A DNA stretch of 64,000 bases from Spirosoma oryzicola. Lineage in GTDB: Bacteria; Bacteroidota; Bacteroidia; Cytophagales; Spirosomataceae. The notes below the pieces were generated by a model. That model was not told the origin of the DNA, made no database searches, and saw only the letters and a program-made list of their open reading frames with translations. The DNA is taken from NCBI RefSeq assembly GCF_021233055.1, contig NZ_CP089538.1:5410501-5474500 (forward strand), in the 5' to 3' direction. Positions 37,331 through 46,048 of the stretch are shown here, in pieces. Position 1 is the first letter of the stretch; each line of letters begins with the position of its first letter. The translations under genes were made by a program, and so were the position numbers.

Positions 37331-37360
37331 AAAAGAGGCAGTCATTGGGCTGCCTCTTTT
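37331..37360 (+). terminator. Intrinsic terminator after susD
   Basis: AAAAGAGGCAG (37331-37341) and CTGCCTCTTTT (37350-37360) are perfect complements around TCATTGGG; the right arm ends in four T residues. It closes the sigma/FecR/SusCD unit. Confidence 0.85.
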
Positions 37361-37405
37361 CATTTAGGCCCCAGTAAAACCTTTTAAGCAACCACAACCT
37401 CTAAC

Positions 37406-38956
37406 ATGCGAAGGCTCTCTTTTCTTTCTTCTTTCCGTGGGCTTCTTGTCGTGTTAGGAGCCTGTATTACGTTAACAAGCTGCCATTCGAACACTACTGT
37501 GTCGAACTCCTCGGGTAAGGAACCGACCAGCGAAGGTGAAAAATTAGCGCAGCAGCATTGCAGCACCTGCCATTTGACTGTTGCGCCTGATGCGCTGGAT
37601 AAAGAAACATGGCTTAAACACGTATTACCGGCTATGGCCCCCAAGCTAGGATTGGAGGTATGGCAGAAAACCCAGTATTATCAGCCGCCCACTGCTACCA
37701 TCTCGCTCGCCGACTGGACAAAGCTCGTTGCCTACTACGAAAAACTGGCACCCGAAAAGCCGACGCAGACTAAGCCACCTACTGAATTAGTCAACGACTG
37801 GTCTATCTTTAAACTGGTAAAACCCACCGAGATCAAAAGCGAATTAGCGACAACAACGATGGTTGCCTTTGATTCAGCCAGGGGAACAATCTACTCCAGC
37901 AACGAAACCAGCTCCGGCCTTTATCAGTGGAGTTCATCACTGAAGCCAGCGCTTATCCGGCAACTCCCCTCCCCCGCCGTTCAGGCTTCCTTTATCGACA
38001 GGCCAAACGGTTCACACCAGACACTATTGACCTGCATCGGTACCATGCTGGCCGTTGACCAAGCCCGTGGCGAAGTCTTACAGCTCGATCTGAATAAAGC
38101 CGCAACGACTCCGCCGGTTTCCATTGCCCAACAACTTCCCCGCCCCATCCAGTCAACACCGGGCGACTTCAACCGCGATGGACTGACGGACTGGATCGTT
38201 TGTGGTTTCGGGCATAACGTCGGTGGTTTGTACTGGTTAAAGCAACGGCCCGATCATCAATTCGATAAGCTTGTTATCAAAGAAGTACCGGGCGCAACGC
38301 AGGTTATTCCGGGCGATTTCAACAAAGATGGCTGGCTTGACTTTATGGCTTTGTTTGCTCACGCCGACGAAGGCATCTGGCTTTTTACAAACGACCAGAA
38401 GGGCGGTTTTTCGGAACGAAACCTGCTCCGATTTCCTCCTGTTTACGGCTCCACCAGCTTTCAACTAGTCGATTTTAATAAAGATGGAAAGCTGGATATT
38501 TTGTATACCTGTGGCGACAACAGCGACTACTCGCGTATTCTGAAACCTTTTCACGGAATTTACCTCTTCACAAATCAGGGTAACAACCAGTATAAGCAAA
38601 CGTATTTTTACCCGATCAATGGCTGCACCAAAGCAATTGCCGCTGACTTCGATCACGATGGCGATGTGGATATTGCCACCATTGCCTTCTTTGGGGATCT
38701 AAAAAATAAACCGGCTGAGACCTTTGTTTATTTCGAGCAATTAGCACCTGCTCAATTCCGTCCCCATGCTGTTCCCGTAAGCCAATACGGTCGGTGGATT
38801 TGTATGGATGCCAACGATTGGGACCACGATGGCGATATAGATATAGTCCTAGGCAACTATTCGCAGGGCTTTCTCAACGAAGTAGGTTTTACGCCAAACT
38901 GGAACGGGTATCTTCCCCTGATCGTGCTGGAAAATAAAGTTTCTCTATCGCCCTAG
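37406..38956 (+). CDS. FG-GAP/VCBS-repeat lipoprotein with N-terminal haem-binding motif
   Basis: 516 residues. Signal peptide with lipobox LTSC (Cys26). Residues 43-75 form a small cytochrome-c-like segment with CSTCH (52-56). The rest is a beta-propeller-like domain of FG-GAP/VCBS repeats with calcium-binding-type loops: GDFNRDGLTDW, GDFNKDGWLDF, VDFNKDGKLDI, ADFDHDGDVDI, DWDHDGDIDI. Such proteins in Bacteroidota are surface or periplasmic lipoproteins, often near SusCD pairs. It lies downstream of susD but past a terminator, so it may be expressed separately. Whether haem is truly bound is uncertain because no distal Met is obvious. Confidence 0.85.
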   Translation: MRRLSFLSSFRGLLVVLGACITLTSCHSNTTVSNSSGKEPTSEGEKLAQQHCSTCHLTVAPDALDKETWLKHVLPAMAPKLGLEVWQKTQYYQPPTATISLADWTKLVAYYEKLAPEKPTQTKPPTELVNDWSIFKLVKPTEIKSELATTTMVAFDSARGTIYSSNETSSGLYQWSSSLKPALIRQLPSPAVQASFIDRPNGSHQTLLTCIGTMLAVDQARGEVLQLDLNKAATTPPVSIAQQLPRPIQSTPGDFNRDGLTDWIVCGFGHNVGGLYWLKQRPDHQFDKLVIKEVPGATQVIPGDFNKDGWLDFMALFAHADEGIWLFTNDQKGGFSERNLLRFPPVYGSTSFQLVDFNKDGKLDILYTCGDNSDYSRILKPFHGIYLFTNQGNNQYKQTYFYPINGCTKAIAADFDHDGDVDIATIAFFGDLKNKPAETFVYFEQLAPAQFRPHAVPVSQYGRWICMDANDWDHDGDIDIVLGNYSQGFLNEVGFTPNWNGYLPLIVLENKVSLSP

Positions 38957-39061
38957 ATTAGGTAGTAAACGGGTTTACCGGTAGCCTACGCACGGCTGCG
39001 ACAACCTTCCCGATTCTTCTTAGTTATAAGGGTGGCCATCACTTAAACGCACCCACCTTTT

Positions 39062-39982
39062 ATGGATTTTATCGATTACTACAGCGTGCTGGGCGTACCG
39101 AAAACAGCCTCAGACGAAGACATAAAAAAAGCATACCGAAAACTTGCCCGCAAGCATCACCCGGATTTGAACCCGAACGATGCAGAAGCGCACAAGAAGT
39201 TTCAGCAGATTAACGAAGCCAACGAAGTACTAAGCGATCCGGACAAACGAAAGAAGTACGATCAATACGGTAAGGACTGGCAACACGCCGAGCAGTTCGA
39301 GCAGGCCCGGCGTGGAGACGCCCGTAATCAACAGCAGTATCGCCAGTCGTACGCACAGGGCAATGCCGAAGACTACGATTTTTCGGGTGGCTTTGGCGGA
39401 TCGGACTTCTCGGATTTCTTTTCGTCAATGTTCGGTCAGGAAGGCGGTTCAGGCGCTGGTCGTCGGCAGGCGACATTTCGGGGTCAGGATTATCAGGCCG
39501 AACTCAACCTCGACCTGCGCGATGCGTACACAACGCACAAACAGACCATGACGGTTAACGGGAAAAACATCCGGATAACCGTGCCAGCAGGGATTGAAAA
39601 TGGTCAGAAGATTAAGCTGGCCAGCTACGGGGCACCAGGCGTCAACGGCGGTCCAAACGGCGATCTATACATCACGTTTGTCATCGCGGAAGACAGTCGA
39701 TACAAGCGCAAAGGCAACGATTTGTATGTCAACGAAGAAATCGACTTGTACACGGCGTTATTGGGTGGCGATAAAGTTATTGAAACCTTGGATGGGAAAG
39801 TGAAAGTGCCGATACAGGCCGAGACACAAAACGGGACTAAAGTACGGCTAAAAGGGAAAGGCTTTCCCGTTTACAAGCAGGAAGGCTCTTTTGGTGACCT
39901 GTACGTACAGTGGCAGGTTAAATTACCCACTAATCTGACCACCGAACAAAAAGAACTTATCCAGAAACTAGCCAGCCTGTAA
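39062..39982 (+). CDS. cbpA: DnaJ-like co-chaperone CbpA
   Basis: 306 residues. The J domain (1-70) contains HPD at 33-35 ([10 protein letters not shown]). A Gly/Phe-rich region with [20 protein letters not shown] follows, then two beta-barrel substrate-binding domains ([56 protein letters not shown]). The CxxCxGxG zinc fingers of true DnaJ are absent, which makes it a CbpA-type J protein that stimulates DnaK. The next gene, 14 bases downstream, is the CbpM modulator, confirming the assignment. Confidence 0.93.
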   Translation: MDFIDYYSVLGVPKTASDEDIKKAYRKLARKHHPDLNPNDAEAHKKFQQINEANEVLSDPDKRKKYDQYGKDWQHAEQFEQARRGDARNQQQYRQSYAQGNAEDYDFSGGFGGSDFSDFFSSMFGQEGGSGAGRRQATFRGQDYQAELNLDLRDAYTTHKQTMTVNGKNIRITVPAGIENGQKIKLASYGAPGVNGGPNGDLYITFVIAEDSRYKRKGNDLYVNEEIDLYTALLGGDKVIETLDGKVKVPIQAETQNGTKVRLKGKGFPVYKQEGSFGDLYVQWQVKLPTNLTTEQKELIQKLASL

Positions 39983-39996
39983 TCGCCTAACATCTT

Positions 39997-40299
39997 ATGC
40001 TACCAACCCACTTAATCTCCGTCAGTGATTTCTGTGTGCATCATCACATCGAAGTTGCGTTTATTGACTTGCTCGAACAGCAGGGGCTTGTTGAAATTAT
40101 TACTGTCGAACGTATTACCTACGTACAGCCCGACCAACTGGGTAGATTGGAAAAGCTAGTCCGGTTGCACCAGGAGCTGGCGATACACCCAACCGATCTG
40201 GACATTGTAAGTGATCTGCTGGAACGCGTGGAAGGCCTTCAGAATCAGATCACACAATTGCAGAATAGACTGGTCTTTTACGAGCGATTAACTGACTAG
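39997..40299 (+). CDS. cbpM: Chaperone modulator CbpM
   Basis: 100 residues, MerR-like fold expected. It begins LISVSDFCVHHHIEVAFIDL and ends in a coiled-coil helix (LERVEGLQNQITQLQNRLVFYE). CbpM binds the J domain of CbpA and inhibits its co-chaperone and DNA-binding activity. It lies 14 bases after cbpA, certainly in one transcript. The N-terminal half with the TVERITYVQPDQLGRLEKLVRLHQEL pattern (split here by a short turn) fits the family. Confidence 0.88.
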   Translation: MLPTHLISVSDFCVHHHIEVAFIDLLEQQGLVEIITVERITYVQPDQLGRLEKLVRLHQELAIHPTDLDIVSDLLERVEGLQNQITQLQNRLVFYERLTD

Positions 40300-40452
40300 G
40301 TCATAATTTTTTGACATAACTCGACGCAAGAACTGTGCTCGCCAGACCAACGACAAGTCGGTCGTCGGCAGAATACTGTTGCCGAAAACGACGAGGCCGG
40401 ATCGACTTATGGAACATAAACTAGTTTTACCACCGTTCGCCGACGCCAGCTT

Positions 40453-40912
40453 ATGAGTACCAATCTTAGGTATCGATTCGCGACAAGGTCCGACCTGCCC
40501 AAAATCGTTGACCTGTTGCTGGATGATCCCTTGGAGCCTTACGGGAGAAATCTGAATCCATTTTAGACGAGGCTTATTACTGCGTCTACGAAAAATCAGG
40601 GTCGACCCGAATCAGGAGTTAACCGTTGTTGAGCTAAACGGAGAGGTTGTTGGCACTTATCCTCTTACCTATATTCAATACCTAACCCATAAAGGCCGTC
40701 TACGGGCTCAGATTGAAGCAGTGCGTGTGGCATCCTTTTATCGTGGTAAGGGGATAGGCAGACAAATATTCGAGTGTGCCAATGGCCGAGCGAAAGCAAA
40801 AGGTTGTCACCTAGTCCAACTCACGACGGACAGACAACGCCCTGAAGCGATTACGTTTTACAAATCCTTAGGTTTTGTCAATACGCATTATGGAATGAAA
40901 CTCAAACTTTGA
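40453..40912 (+). pseudogene. GNAT-family N-acetyltransferase, broken by two frameshifts
   Basis: From ATG 40453 the product starts MSTNLRYRFATRSDLPKIVD, a typical GNAT N-terminus, then stops early at TAG. Reading continues in a second frame (REKSESILDEAYYCVYEK, from 40542) and a third (VDPNQELTVVELNGEVVGTY, then VRVASFYRGKGIGRQIFECA, the acetyl-CoA site, and EAITFYKSLGF). Adding one G in the TTGGAG run near 40533 and one A in the A-run near 40593-40597 restores a continuous ~154-residue protein. The intact remnant after 40721 alone is too short to be active. Either a recent pseudogene or two sequencing errors in homopolymers. Confidence 0.85.
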
Positions 40913-41025
40913 TAGTCGGTAGTGTGGACCTTGTCCGTTCAAATGAAACATCGTCCGTTCATAAATAACTAATATGTATCACCTACTACTAAGTTTAACA
41001 TTGTAGCGATTGAATCTTCGACATA

Positions 41026-42180
41026 ATGATAAAGACGCTACTTGGTATATGCTTTTGTTTGGTAGTTCACGTTCTGAAAGCCCAATCGTATGAGCAACAG
41101 ATAGAGAAAGCGGCACAGGCAATCAATAAAAAAGATTTCTGTGCCGCCCTGCTTGTTTTCAAACAGGCCTTGACCGATACAACCAAAGTTAACCGGTACG
41201 ACTACGCCTATGCGGCTTTAGCGGCCGCAAACTGTCACGATCAGCATCAGGCACTTATCTGGTTGGACAAGAGTCAGCAAAAAGGCTTCGGCTTACAAGA
41301 CGGGGAAATTGAGTCGATTGCCAAGGACTCCGCCTTCAGTAGCTTACACACTTCTGCGGAGTGGGGGATCTTACTGACCAGGATGCAGCAGGCGAAAGAA
41401 AAGGATAAGTTAGCGAAGCAAATAGCCAGCGAGCAGTGGCTGGAATCAAGTCTACGCCATGCGCAATTGACCGAATCGGAAGGGGGTATGGCTAAACCGT
41501 TCCCCGCTGGATTCGCGCTTTATTTTCAACCAGCTGATACAATCAATGTCCCCTACCTGATTTATGTACCCAGCTCATTCAACCGGGCTAAACCCGCTTC
41601 CTTGATCATCTATCTTCATGGTGGCGTGGTGAATCAAGATCACTTTGCTTACCGGGACCCTCAAGTAGCTAACGAACCCATATTCAAAGTAGCCCATCGC
41701 TACAATGCGCTTGTTCTATATCCCTTTGCCCGAAAAGACTTTGGCTGGGTCGATCAGGAAAATGCTTTCAAGCATGTATTAACCGTGCTTGATCAGGTAA
41801 AAAAGCGCTACGCAGTCCCCTTTGACCGTATTTACCTGGGGGGCATGTCCAATGGCGGTACGGCTACTTACTGGTACGCCACCAAACATGCCCATTTATT
41901 CTCTGGTTTCTACGCCTTTTCGCCCTGGCCCTCGCTCAAATCATCGCCAACCGATTATGCGAAACTCTCAAGCGGCAAGCCCTTTATGTCGATCAATGCC
42001 AAGGATGACACGGTTTTTCCTTATTCAGCAGTAAAAGCCATTTACGACCAGCAACAAAGCAAGGCTAGAGACTGGCGGTTCAAAAGCATAGCTGAAGGAG
42101 GGCATGGGTTTATTTATGAACCGGGTGGCCCCCTACTGATGCAGGAAGTGTTCGACGAGTTATTTCGCGAAAAGCACTAG
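41026..42180 (+). CDS. Secreted alpha/beta-hydrolase (esterase) with N-terminal helical repeat region
   Basis: 384 residues with a signal peptide (LLGICFCLVVHVLKAQ). Residues ~25-125 are TPR-like (EQQIEKAAQAINKKDFCAAL; YAALAAANCHDQHQALIWL). The catalytic domain starts near 165 (YLIYVPSSFNRAKPASLIIY). The oxyanion loop is YLHGGV, the nucleophile elbow GGMSNGGT, the acid is in NAKDDTVFPY, and the histidine is in EGGHGF. It resembles secreted feruloyl- or poly(hydroxybutyrate)-type esterases in topology. It has no obvious operon partner; two copies of GTCCGTTCA lie about 60-95 bases upstream (40934, 40953). Confidence 0.85.
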   Translation: MIKTLLGICFCLVVHVLKAQSYEQQIEKAAQAINKKDFCAALLVFKQALTDTTKVNRYDYAYAALAAANCHDQHQALIWLDKSQQKGFGLQDGEIESIAKDSAFSSLHTSAEWGILLTRMQQAKEKDKLAKQIASEQWLESSLRHAQLTESEGGMAKPFPAGFALYFQPADTINVPYLIYVPSSFNRAKPASLIIYLHGGVVNQDHFAYRDPQVANEPIFKVAHRYNALVLYPFARKDFGWVDQENAFKHVLTVLDQVKKRYAVPFDRIYLGGMSNGGTATYWYATKHAHLFSGFYAFSPWPSLKSSPTDYAKLSSGKPFMSINAKDDTVFPYSAVKAIYDQQQSKARDWRFKSIAEGGHGFIYEPGGPLLMQEVFDELFREKH

Positions 42181-42305
42181 CAAACTATTTTCAGATAATT
42201 ATTTCCAAGCGTGTTGGCAGCTCTCCTATGGGCGGTATACGCGATAACACGTATATTCTGCTGTATCTTGGCATCGAAATCGTTTCATCTTTATTCGTCA
42301 GCCGG

Positions 42306-43433
42306 ATGTCGCTCGCTCATTGCCTTCTGCTCACAACGTGTTTTTTGGTTGTAACAGGTTATTCCGTAATGGCTCAAATGGCCCAAAGGCCCCGAGAATA
42401 TGGTATTCGATTCGGCGTATTGCCAACGGGGCCGCTCAATGCGATTACCGATGTACCCGGCGTTCGGGTTGGTCAGGTAACGCTTAGCGAAGGGCAAAAC
42501 ATCCGCACGGGGGTAACGGCTATTCTGCCGCACAACGGCAACCAGTTTCAGCAAAAAAGCCCGGCAGCCATTTATATCGGGAATGGTTTTGGAAAGTTGA
42601 TGGGGTTTAGCCAGGTTGACGAGTTAGGAACGCTCGAAACACCGATTGTACTGACCAATACCTTAAGCGTACCCACCGTAGCCGATGCCCTGATTGATTA
42701 CACATTAGCGCAACCGGGAAACGAGCAGGTTCGATCCGTCAATCCAATCGTTGGTGAAACAAACGACGGTTCGCTGAACGACATTCGCGGTCGGCACATC
42801 ACCAAACGCCATGTGCTCGACGCGATCCAGCAGGCCAAAGCCGGACCGGTTACTGAAGGAAATGTCGGAGCCGGGACAGGAACGGTTTGCTTTGGGTTTA
42901 AAGGAGGTATCGGTACGGCCTCCCGGAAACTACCTGCATCGTTGGGCGGCTACACGGTTGGGGCACTTGTACAAACCAATTTTGGTGGAGTTTTGCAAAT
43001 AGCGGGCGTACCGGTTGGCGTTGAACTAGGTCGTTATTCGTTCAAAGAAAAATTGGACGGCTCCTGCATGATGGTCATCCTGACCGACGCGCCGTTGGAC
43101 GCCCGTAACCTCAAGCGCTTGGCCAAGCGGGCGTTTATGGGTCTGGCGCAAACGGGCGGTATAGCGTCCAACGGCAGCGGTGATTACGTGATTGCCGTAT
43201 CCACCGCTTACCGTATTCCCCACGAAACGGCTAACCCATTTGACGAGTTAAAAATAGTACGAAACGACAACGTTTCTCCTTTGTTTATGGCAGCCATTGA
43301 AGCCACCGAAGAAGCGATTATCAATTCGTTGTTTGCCGCTCAGACCAGTGTTGGCGACCAAGGGCGTACCGTTGAACAATTACCTGTCAACAAAGTCATC
43401 GACTTATTGAAAAAGGCTGGACAGATTCGTTGA
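42306..43433 (+). CDS. P1-family (DmpA-like) aminopeptidase, probably exported
   Basis: The start at ATG 42306 gives a 375-residue protein with a clean signal peptide (LLLTTCFLVVTGYSVMAQ); an earlier in-frame ATG at 42228 would bury it. Family motifs are ITDVPGVRVGQVTL, NPIVGETNDGSLNDIRG, EGNVGAGTGTVCFGFKGGIG, and ASNGSGDYVIA, which carries the presumed nucleophilic serine after autoproteolysis. The members are N-terminal-nucleophile D- or beta-aminopeptidases. It is convergent with the OPT peptide transporter gene, 6 bases between stops, so peptide hydrolysis and uptake may be linked. Confidence 0.88.
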   Translation: MSLAHCLLLTTCFLVVTGYSVMAQMAQRPREYGIRFGVLPTGPLNAITDVPGVRVGQVTLSEGQNIRTGVTAILPHNGNQFQQKSPAAIYIGNGFGKLMGFSQVDELGTLETPIVLTNTLSVPTVADALIDYTLAQPGNEQVRSVNPIVGETNDGSLNDIRGRHITKRHVLDAIQQAKAGPVTEGNVGAGTGTVCFGFKGGIGTASRKLPASLGGYTVGALVQTNFGGVLQIAGVPVGVELGRYSFKEKLDGSCMMVILTDAPLDARNLKRLAKRAFMGLAQTGGIASNGSGDYVIAVSTAYRIPHETANPFDELKIVRNDNVSPLFMAAIEATEEAIINSLFAAQTSVGDQGRTVEQLPVNKVIDLLKKAGQIR

Positions 43434-43439
43434 AATGAC

Positions 43440-45503
43440 TTATCGCCTGCTTTCCGCTACCCGCCATAAGATGCCTGCCAAGCCCGCGAAAGAAAGTGCG
43501 CCCAGCAGCATATAGCCCCCTTCACCCAAGGCTCGGCCTAGTGCGGGTTCCAGCGTCAACGAGCTAAGCCCATTGTAAATGGATTCGTTGACAGATAGTA
43601 AGGCGACTGCCACGCCGGCCAATGCTCCCCCCGCAACTAGGCCCGTCGCAAAAAGGTTACCCTTGCCCAAATCCGCATCTTCTTCGACAATTCCTTTTCG
43701 CTTTGCATTCCAATCAACAATCGCTTTCATCAGACCGCCCACAAAGATCGGCAGCGTTGTGGAGAGCGGTAAGTAAAGTCCGACTGCAAAGGCCAGCGCA
43801 CTAACGCCACATAGCTCAAATACGAAAGCCATAAACGCACCAACCAGCACAAACTGCCAGTCGAGGTTGAAGGATAGCAATCCTTTGATCAGCGTAGCCA
43901 TCAGCGTTCCCTGTGGAGCGGGAAATTTGTCAGAGCCAATAGCGTGCGTAATACCCTGAGCCAGCAGATCTGGCGTGGGTGTATCCAAAACCCGTACCGT
44001 AGCGCCTACGACCAACGACGATACGATAACACCAATGAATAAGGCCATTTGCTGGTACTTAGGTGTGGCTCCAACCAGATAACCCGTCTTCAAATCCTGC
44101 GATGTCCCACCGGCATTAGCAGCCGCCACACAAATCATACTGCCCACGACCAGCACCGCCGGTTCGTACACTTTTCCGGTCAGACCAACGGCAATAAACA
44201 CGAGAGCCGTGCCCATGATCGTCGCGATGGTCATACCCGAAACTGGCGACGAACTGGACCCAATCAATCCCACGATACGGCTGGCAACCGTCACGAAAAA
44301 GAAGCCAAAAACGATAACCAGCACCGCAATTAGTAACTTGGTTAGCAACGAATCGCCCGGAATTTGCGGGAGTACAACCATTAAAGCCGCCAGAATGATA
44401 CTGCCAATGACAACGATACGAACGCTTAAATCCTGCTCGGTACGCGGAACACGGTTACTTCCGCTTAAGGCGTCTTCGGACTCAATGGCGTTGATCGATG
44501 ATTTTGAAAAACTTTGCCGAAACGACGAGACAATAGTTGGAATCGTTTTGATAAGCGTCATAAAACCACCCGCTGTCACCGCCCCCGCACCGATTTGACG
44601 GATATAGGCCCGGTAGATAGCCGCAGCTGCATCAGAAAACGTATGCGTCGCCGGATTCCAGCCACCTGGTCCACCCGCCGTTTGCAGATTGTCAAGGTAG
44701 CCTAATTTTTGAAGCTGTAACGCAATGGTATCACCCGGTACGACCGATGCCAGTAGCGGAATGAGCGCCAGCCAAGCCAGAATCCCTCCTCCAACGAGCA
44801 CCGCCGAAATACGAAAACCAATAATATAACCGACACCCAGATATTCAGGCGTTATTTCACCCGCCACCTGTGCTGATGGGAAATAGCGGTTAGCTTGCTT
44901 CGTCGCCCAGACTGGCACTTCGGCAATCACGTGTAGTACTTTTTGCAACAAGGCGTAGAAGAGAGCGACGCCTAGCCCCTGGTAGGCCGTTTTCGCAAAA
45001 TCACCACCCTTTTCACCAGCGATGAGCACGGAGGCACAAGCCGTACCTTCCGGATAAGGAAGCGTACCATGCTCCTGCACGATCAGCGACCGGCGTAGAG
45101 GAATCATCATCAACGTACCGATCAACCCTCCCAAAATAGCCAGGGTCAGAATAGTCCAGTAGTTAAAAAAATCGGCCCCGCTTCCGCCCGTTAGAAAGAG
45201 GAATCCCGGCATGGTAAACACCACCCCCGACGCAATACTTTCGCCCGCCGAGCCGGTCGTTTGAATGATGTTATTTTCGAGGATTGTCGTATTCAGAAAC
45301 CGACGACCAAGCGAAATAGCCAATACTGCGATTGGAATAGAAGCCGACACCGACAGACCCGCCTTTAGCGATAAATATACAGTTGCTGCCCCAAAAAGAA
45401 CTCCGAAAACGGCTCCGGTTATGATGGCTTTGAGCGTAAACTCTGCCGGCGATTCAGAAGCGGGGGTGAAAGGATTGTGGGCGGGAATCGGATCAGGGGT
45501 CAT
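43440..45503 (-). CDS. OPT-family oligopeptide transporter
   Basis: 687 residues from ATG 45503 (a TTG at 45512 is less likely). About 15 membrane helices. The N-terminus EFTLKAIITGAVFGVLFGAA, AGLSVSASIPIAVLAI, QTTGSAGESIASGVVFTMPG and GTLPYPEGTACASVLIAGEKG are hallmarks of the OPT family, and the central part has NAGGTSQDLKTGYLVGATP. These proton-coupled carriers import short peptides or metal chelates. The tRNA-Gly lies upstream and divergent. The neighbouring P1 peptidase may supply or use its substrate. Confidence 0.93.
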   Translation of the reverse strand: MTPDPIPAHNPFTPASESPAEFTLKAIITGAVFGVLFGAATVYLSLKAGLSVSASIPIAVLAISLGRRFLNTTILENNIIQTTGSAGESIASGVVFTMPGFLFLTGGSGADFFNYWTILTLAILGGLIGTLMMIPLRRSLIVQEHGTLPYPEGTACASVLIAGEKGGDFAKTAYQGLGVALFYALLQKVLHVIAEVPVWATKQANRYFPSAQVAGEITPEYLGVGYIIGFRISAVLVGGGILAWLALIPLLASVVPGDTIALQLQKLGYLDNLQTAGGPGGWNPATHTFSDAAAAIYRAYIRQIGAGAVTAGGFMTLIKTIPTIVSSFRQSFSKSSINAIESEDALSGSNRVPRTEQDLSVRIVVIGSIILAALMVVLPQIPGDSLLTKLLIAVLVIVFGFFFVTVASRIVGLIGSSSSPVSGMTIATIMGTALVFIAVGLTGKVYEPAVLVVGSMICVAAANAGGTSQDLKTGYLVGATPKYQQMALFIGVIVSSLVVGATVRVLDTPTPDLLAQGITHAIGSDKFPAPQGTLMATLIKGLLSFNLDWQFVLVGAFMAFVFELCGVSALAFAVGLYLPLSTTLPIFVGGLMKAIVDWNAKRKGIVEEDADLGKGNLFATGLVAGGALAGVAVALLSVNESIYNGLSSLTLEPALGRALGEGGYMLLGALSFAGLAGILWRVAESRR

Positions 45504-45554
45504 AAAAAACAATTTTTTTCAAAAAAAGGGAAAAATACCGTTAACCAAAAGAAC

Positions 45555-45585
45555 TTGACAAAGTCGCAGATTTTACAAAACTTTG
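45555..45585 (+). promoter_or_regulatory. Promoter of tRNA-Gly
   Basis: TTG (45555-45557), 20-base spacer, AAACTTTG (45578-45585), one mismatch from TAnnTTTG, 14 bases before the tRNA. Confidence 0.5.
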
Positions 45586-45598
45586 TCATAGAAAGCAA

Positions 45599-45674
45599 GC
45601 GGGAGTAGCTCAGTTGGTAGAGCGGCAGCTTCCCAAGCTGCAGGCCGTGGGTTCGAGACCCATTTCCCGCTCCA
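45599..45674 (+). tRNA. tRNA-Gly (CCC)
   Basis: Complete 76-base cloverleaf with encoded CCA. The acceptor is GCGGGAG/TTCCCGC, D-arm GCTC/GAGC, anticodon arm GCAGC-TTCCCAA-GCTGC (anticodon CCC, codon GGG), and the T-arm is GTGGG-TTCGAGA-CCCAT. The region to its right has a different, gene-poor character, but I see no copy of the tRNA 3' end further down that would mark an integrated element. Confidence 0.95.
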
Positions 45675-45694
45675 TGATTCCGAACTCACCGTCA

Positions 45695-45726
45695 GGCACT
45701 TACGCTTTATTCGTAGGTGCTTTTTT
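45695..45726 (+). terminator. Terminator of tRNA-Gly
   Basis: GCACTTACG pairs with CGTAGGTGC (one G-T pair) around CTTTATT, followed by a TTTTTT run (45721-45726). It lies 21 bases past the tRNA. Confidence 0.8.
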
Positions 45727-45786
45727 CGTTTAGAGGCTATTCGGCCTTTTCGTTGGAAGGCTTTAGACGCTTGTATTTTTACGACT

Positions 45787-45906
45787 ATGCAGCAAGTACG
45801 CCAAGCAATTGAGAAATGGCCCTTAGCGTATAAGTGCCGAACATACTCACCAGGCATTGAGGGCGGTCGATTGCCGATAAGCCAATTAAGTTTCAGTCAA
45901 AACTAG
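45787..45906 (+). CDS. Possible 39-residue protein after tRNA-Gly
   Basis: ATG 45787 to TAG 45904 encodes a short basic protein (MQQVRQAIEKWPLAYKCR...). It has no signal peptide or membrane helix. It lies in the 374-base space between the tRNA terminator and the phage-type gene. It could be a remnant of a longer gene or chance coding; I do not recognise it. The rest of that space shows nothing identifiable. Confidence 0.3.
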   Translation: MQQVRQAIEKWPLAYKCRTYSPGIEGGRLPISQLSFSQN

Positions 45907-46048
45907 CTCACTAAACGGGACAAGGACAGCTATCTTTATAACACTTTGCTGCCCTGAATCGAAAGGTACTTTACTGCTCACCACTTCAGCATTCCTTTCT
46001 ACGATTATTCGCTTTCATTCGATAAAATGTGGTAAGCGTAGCAAAAAA

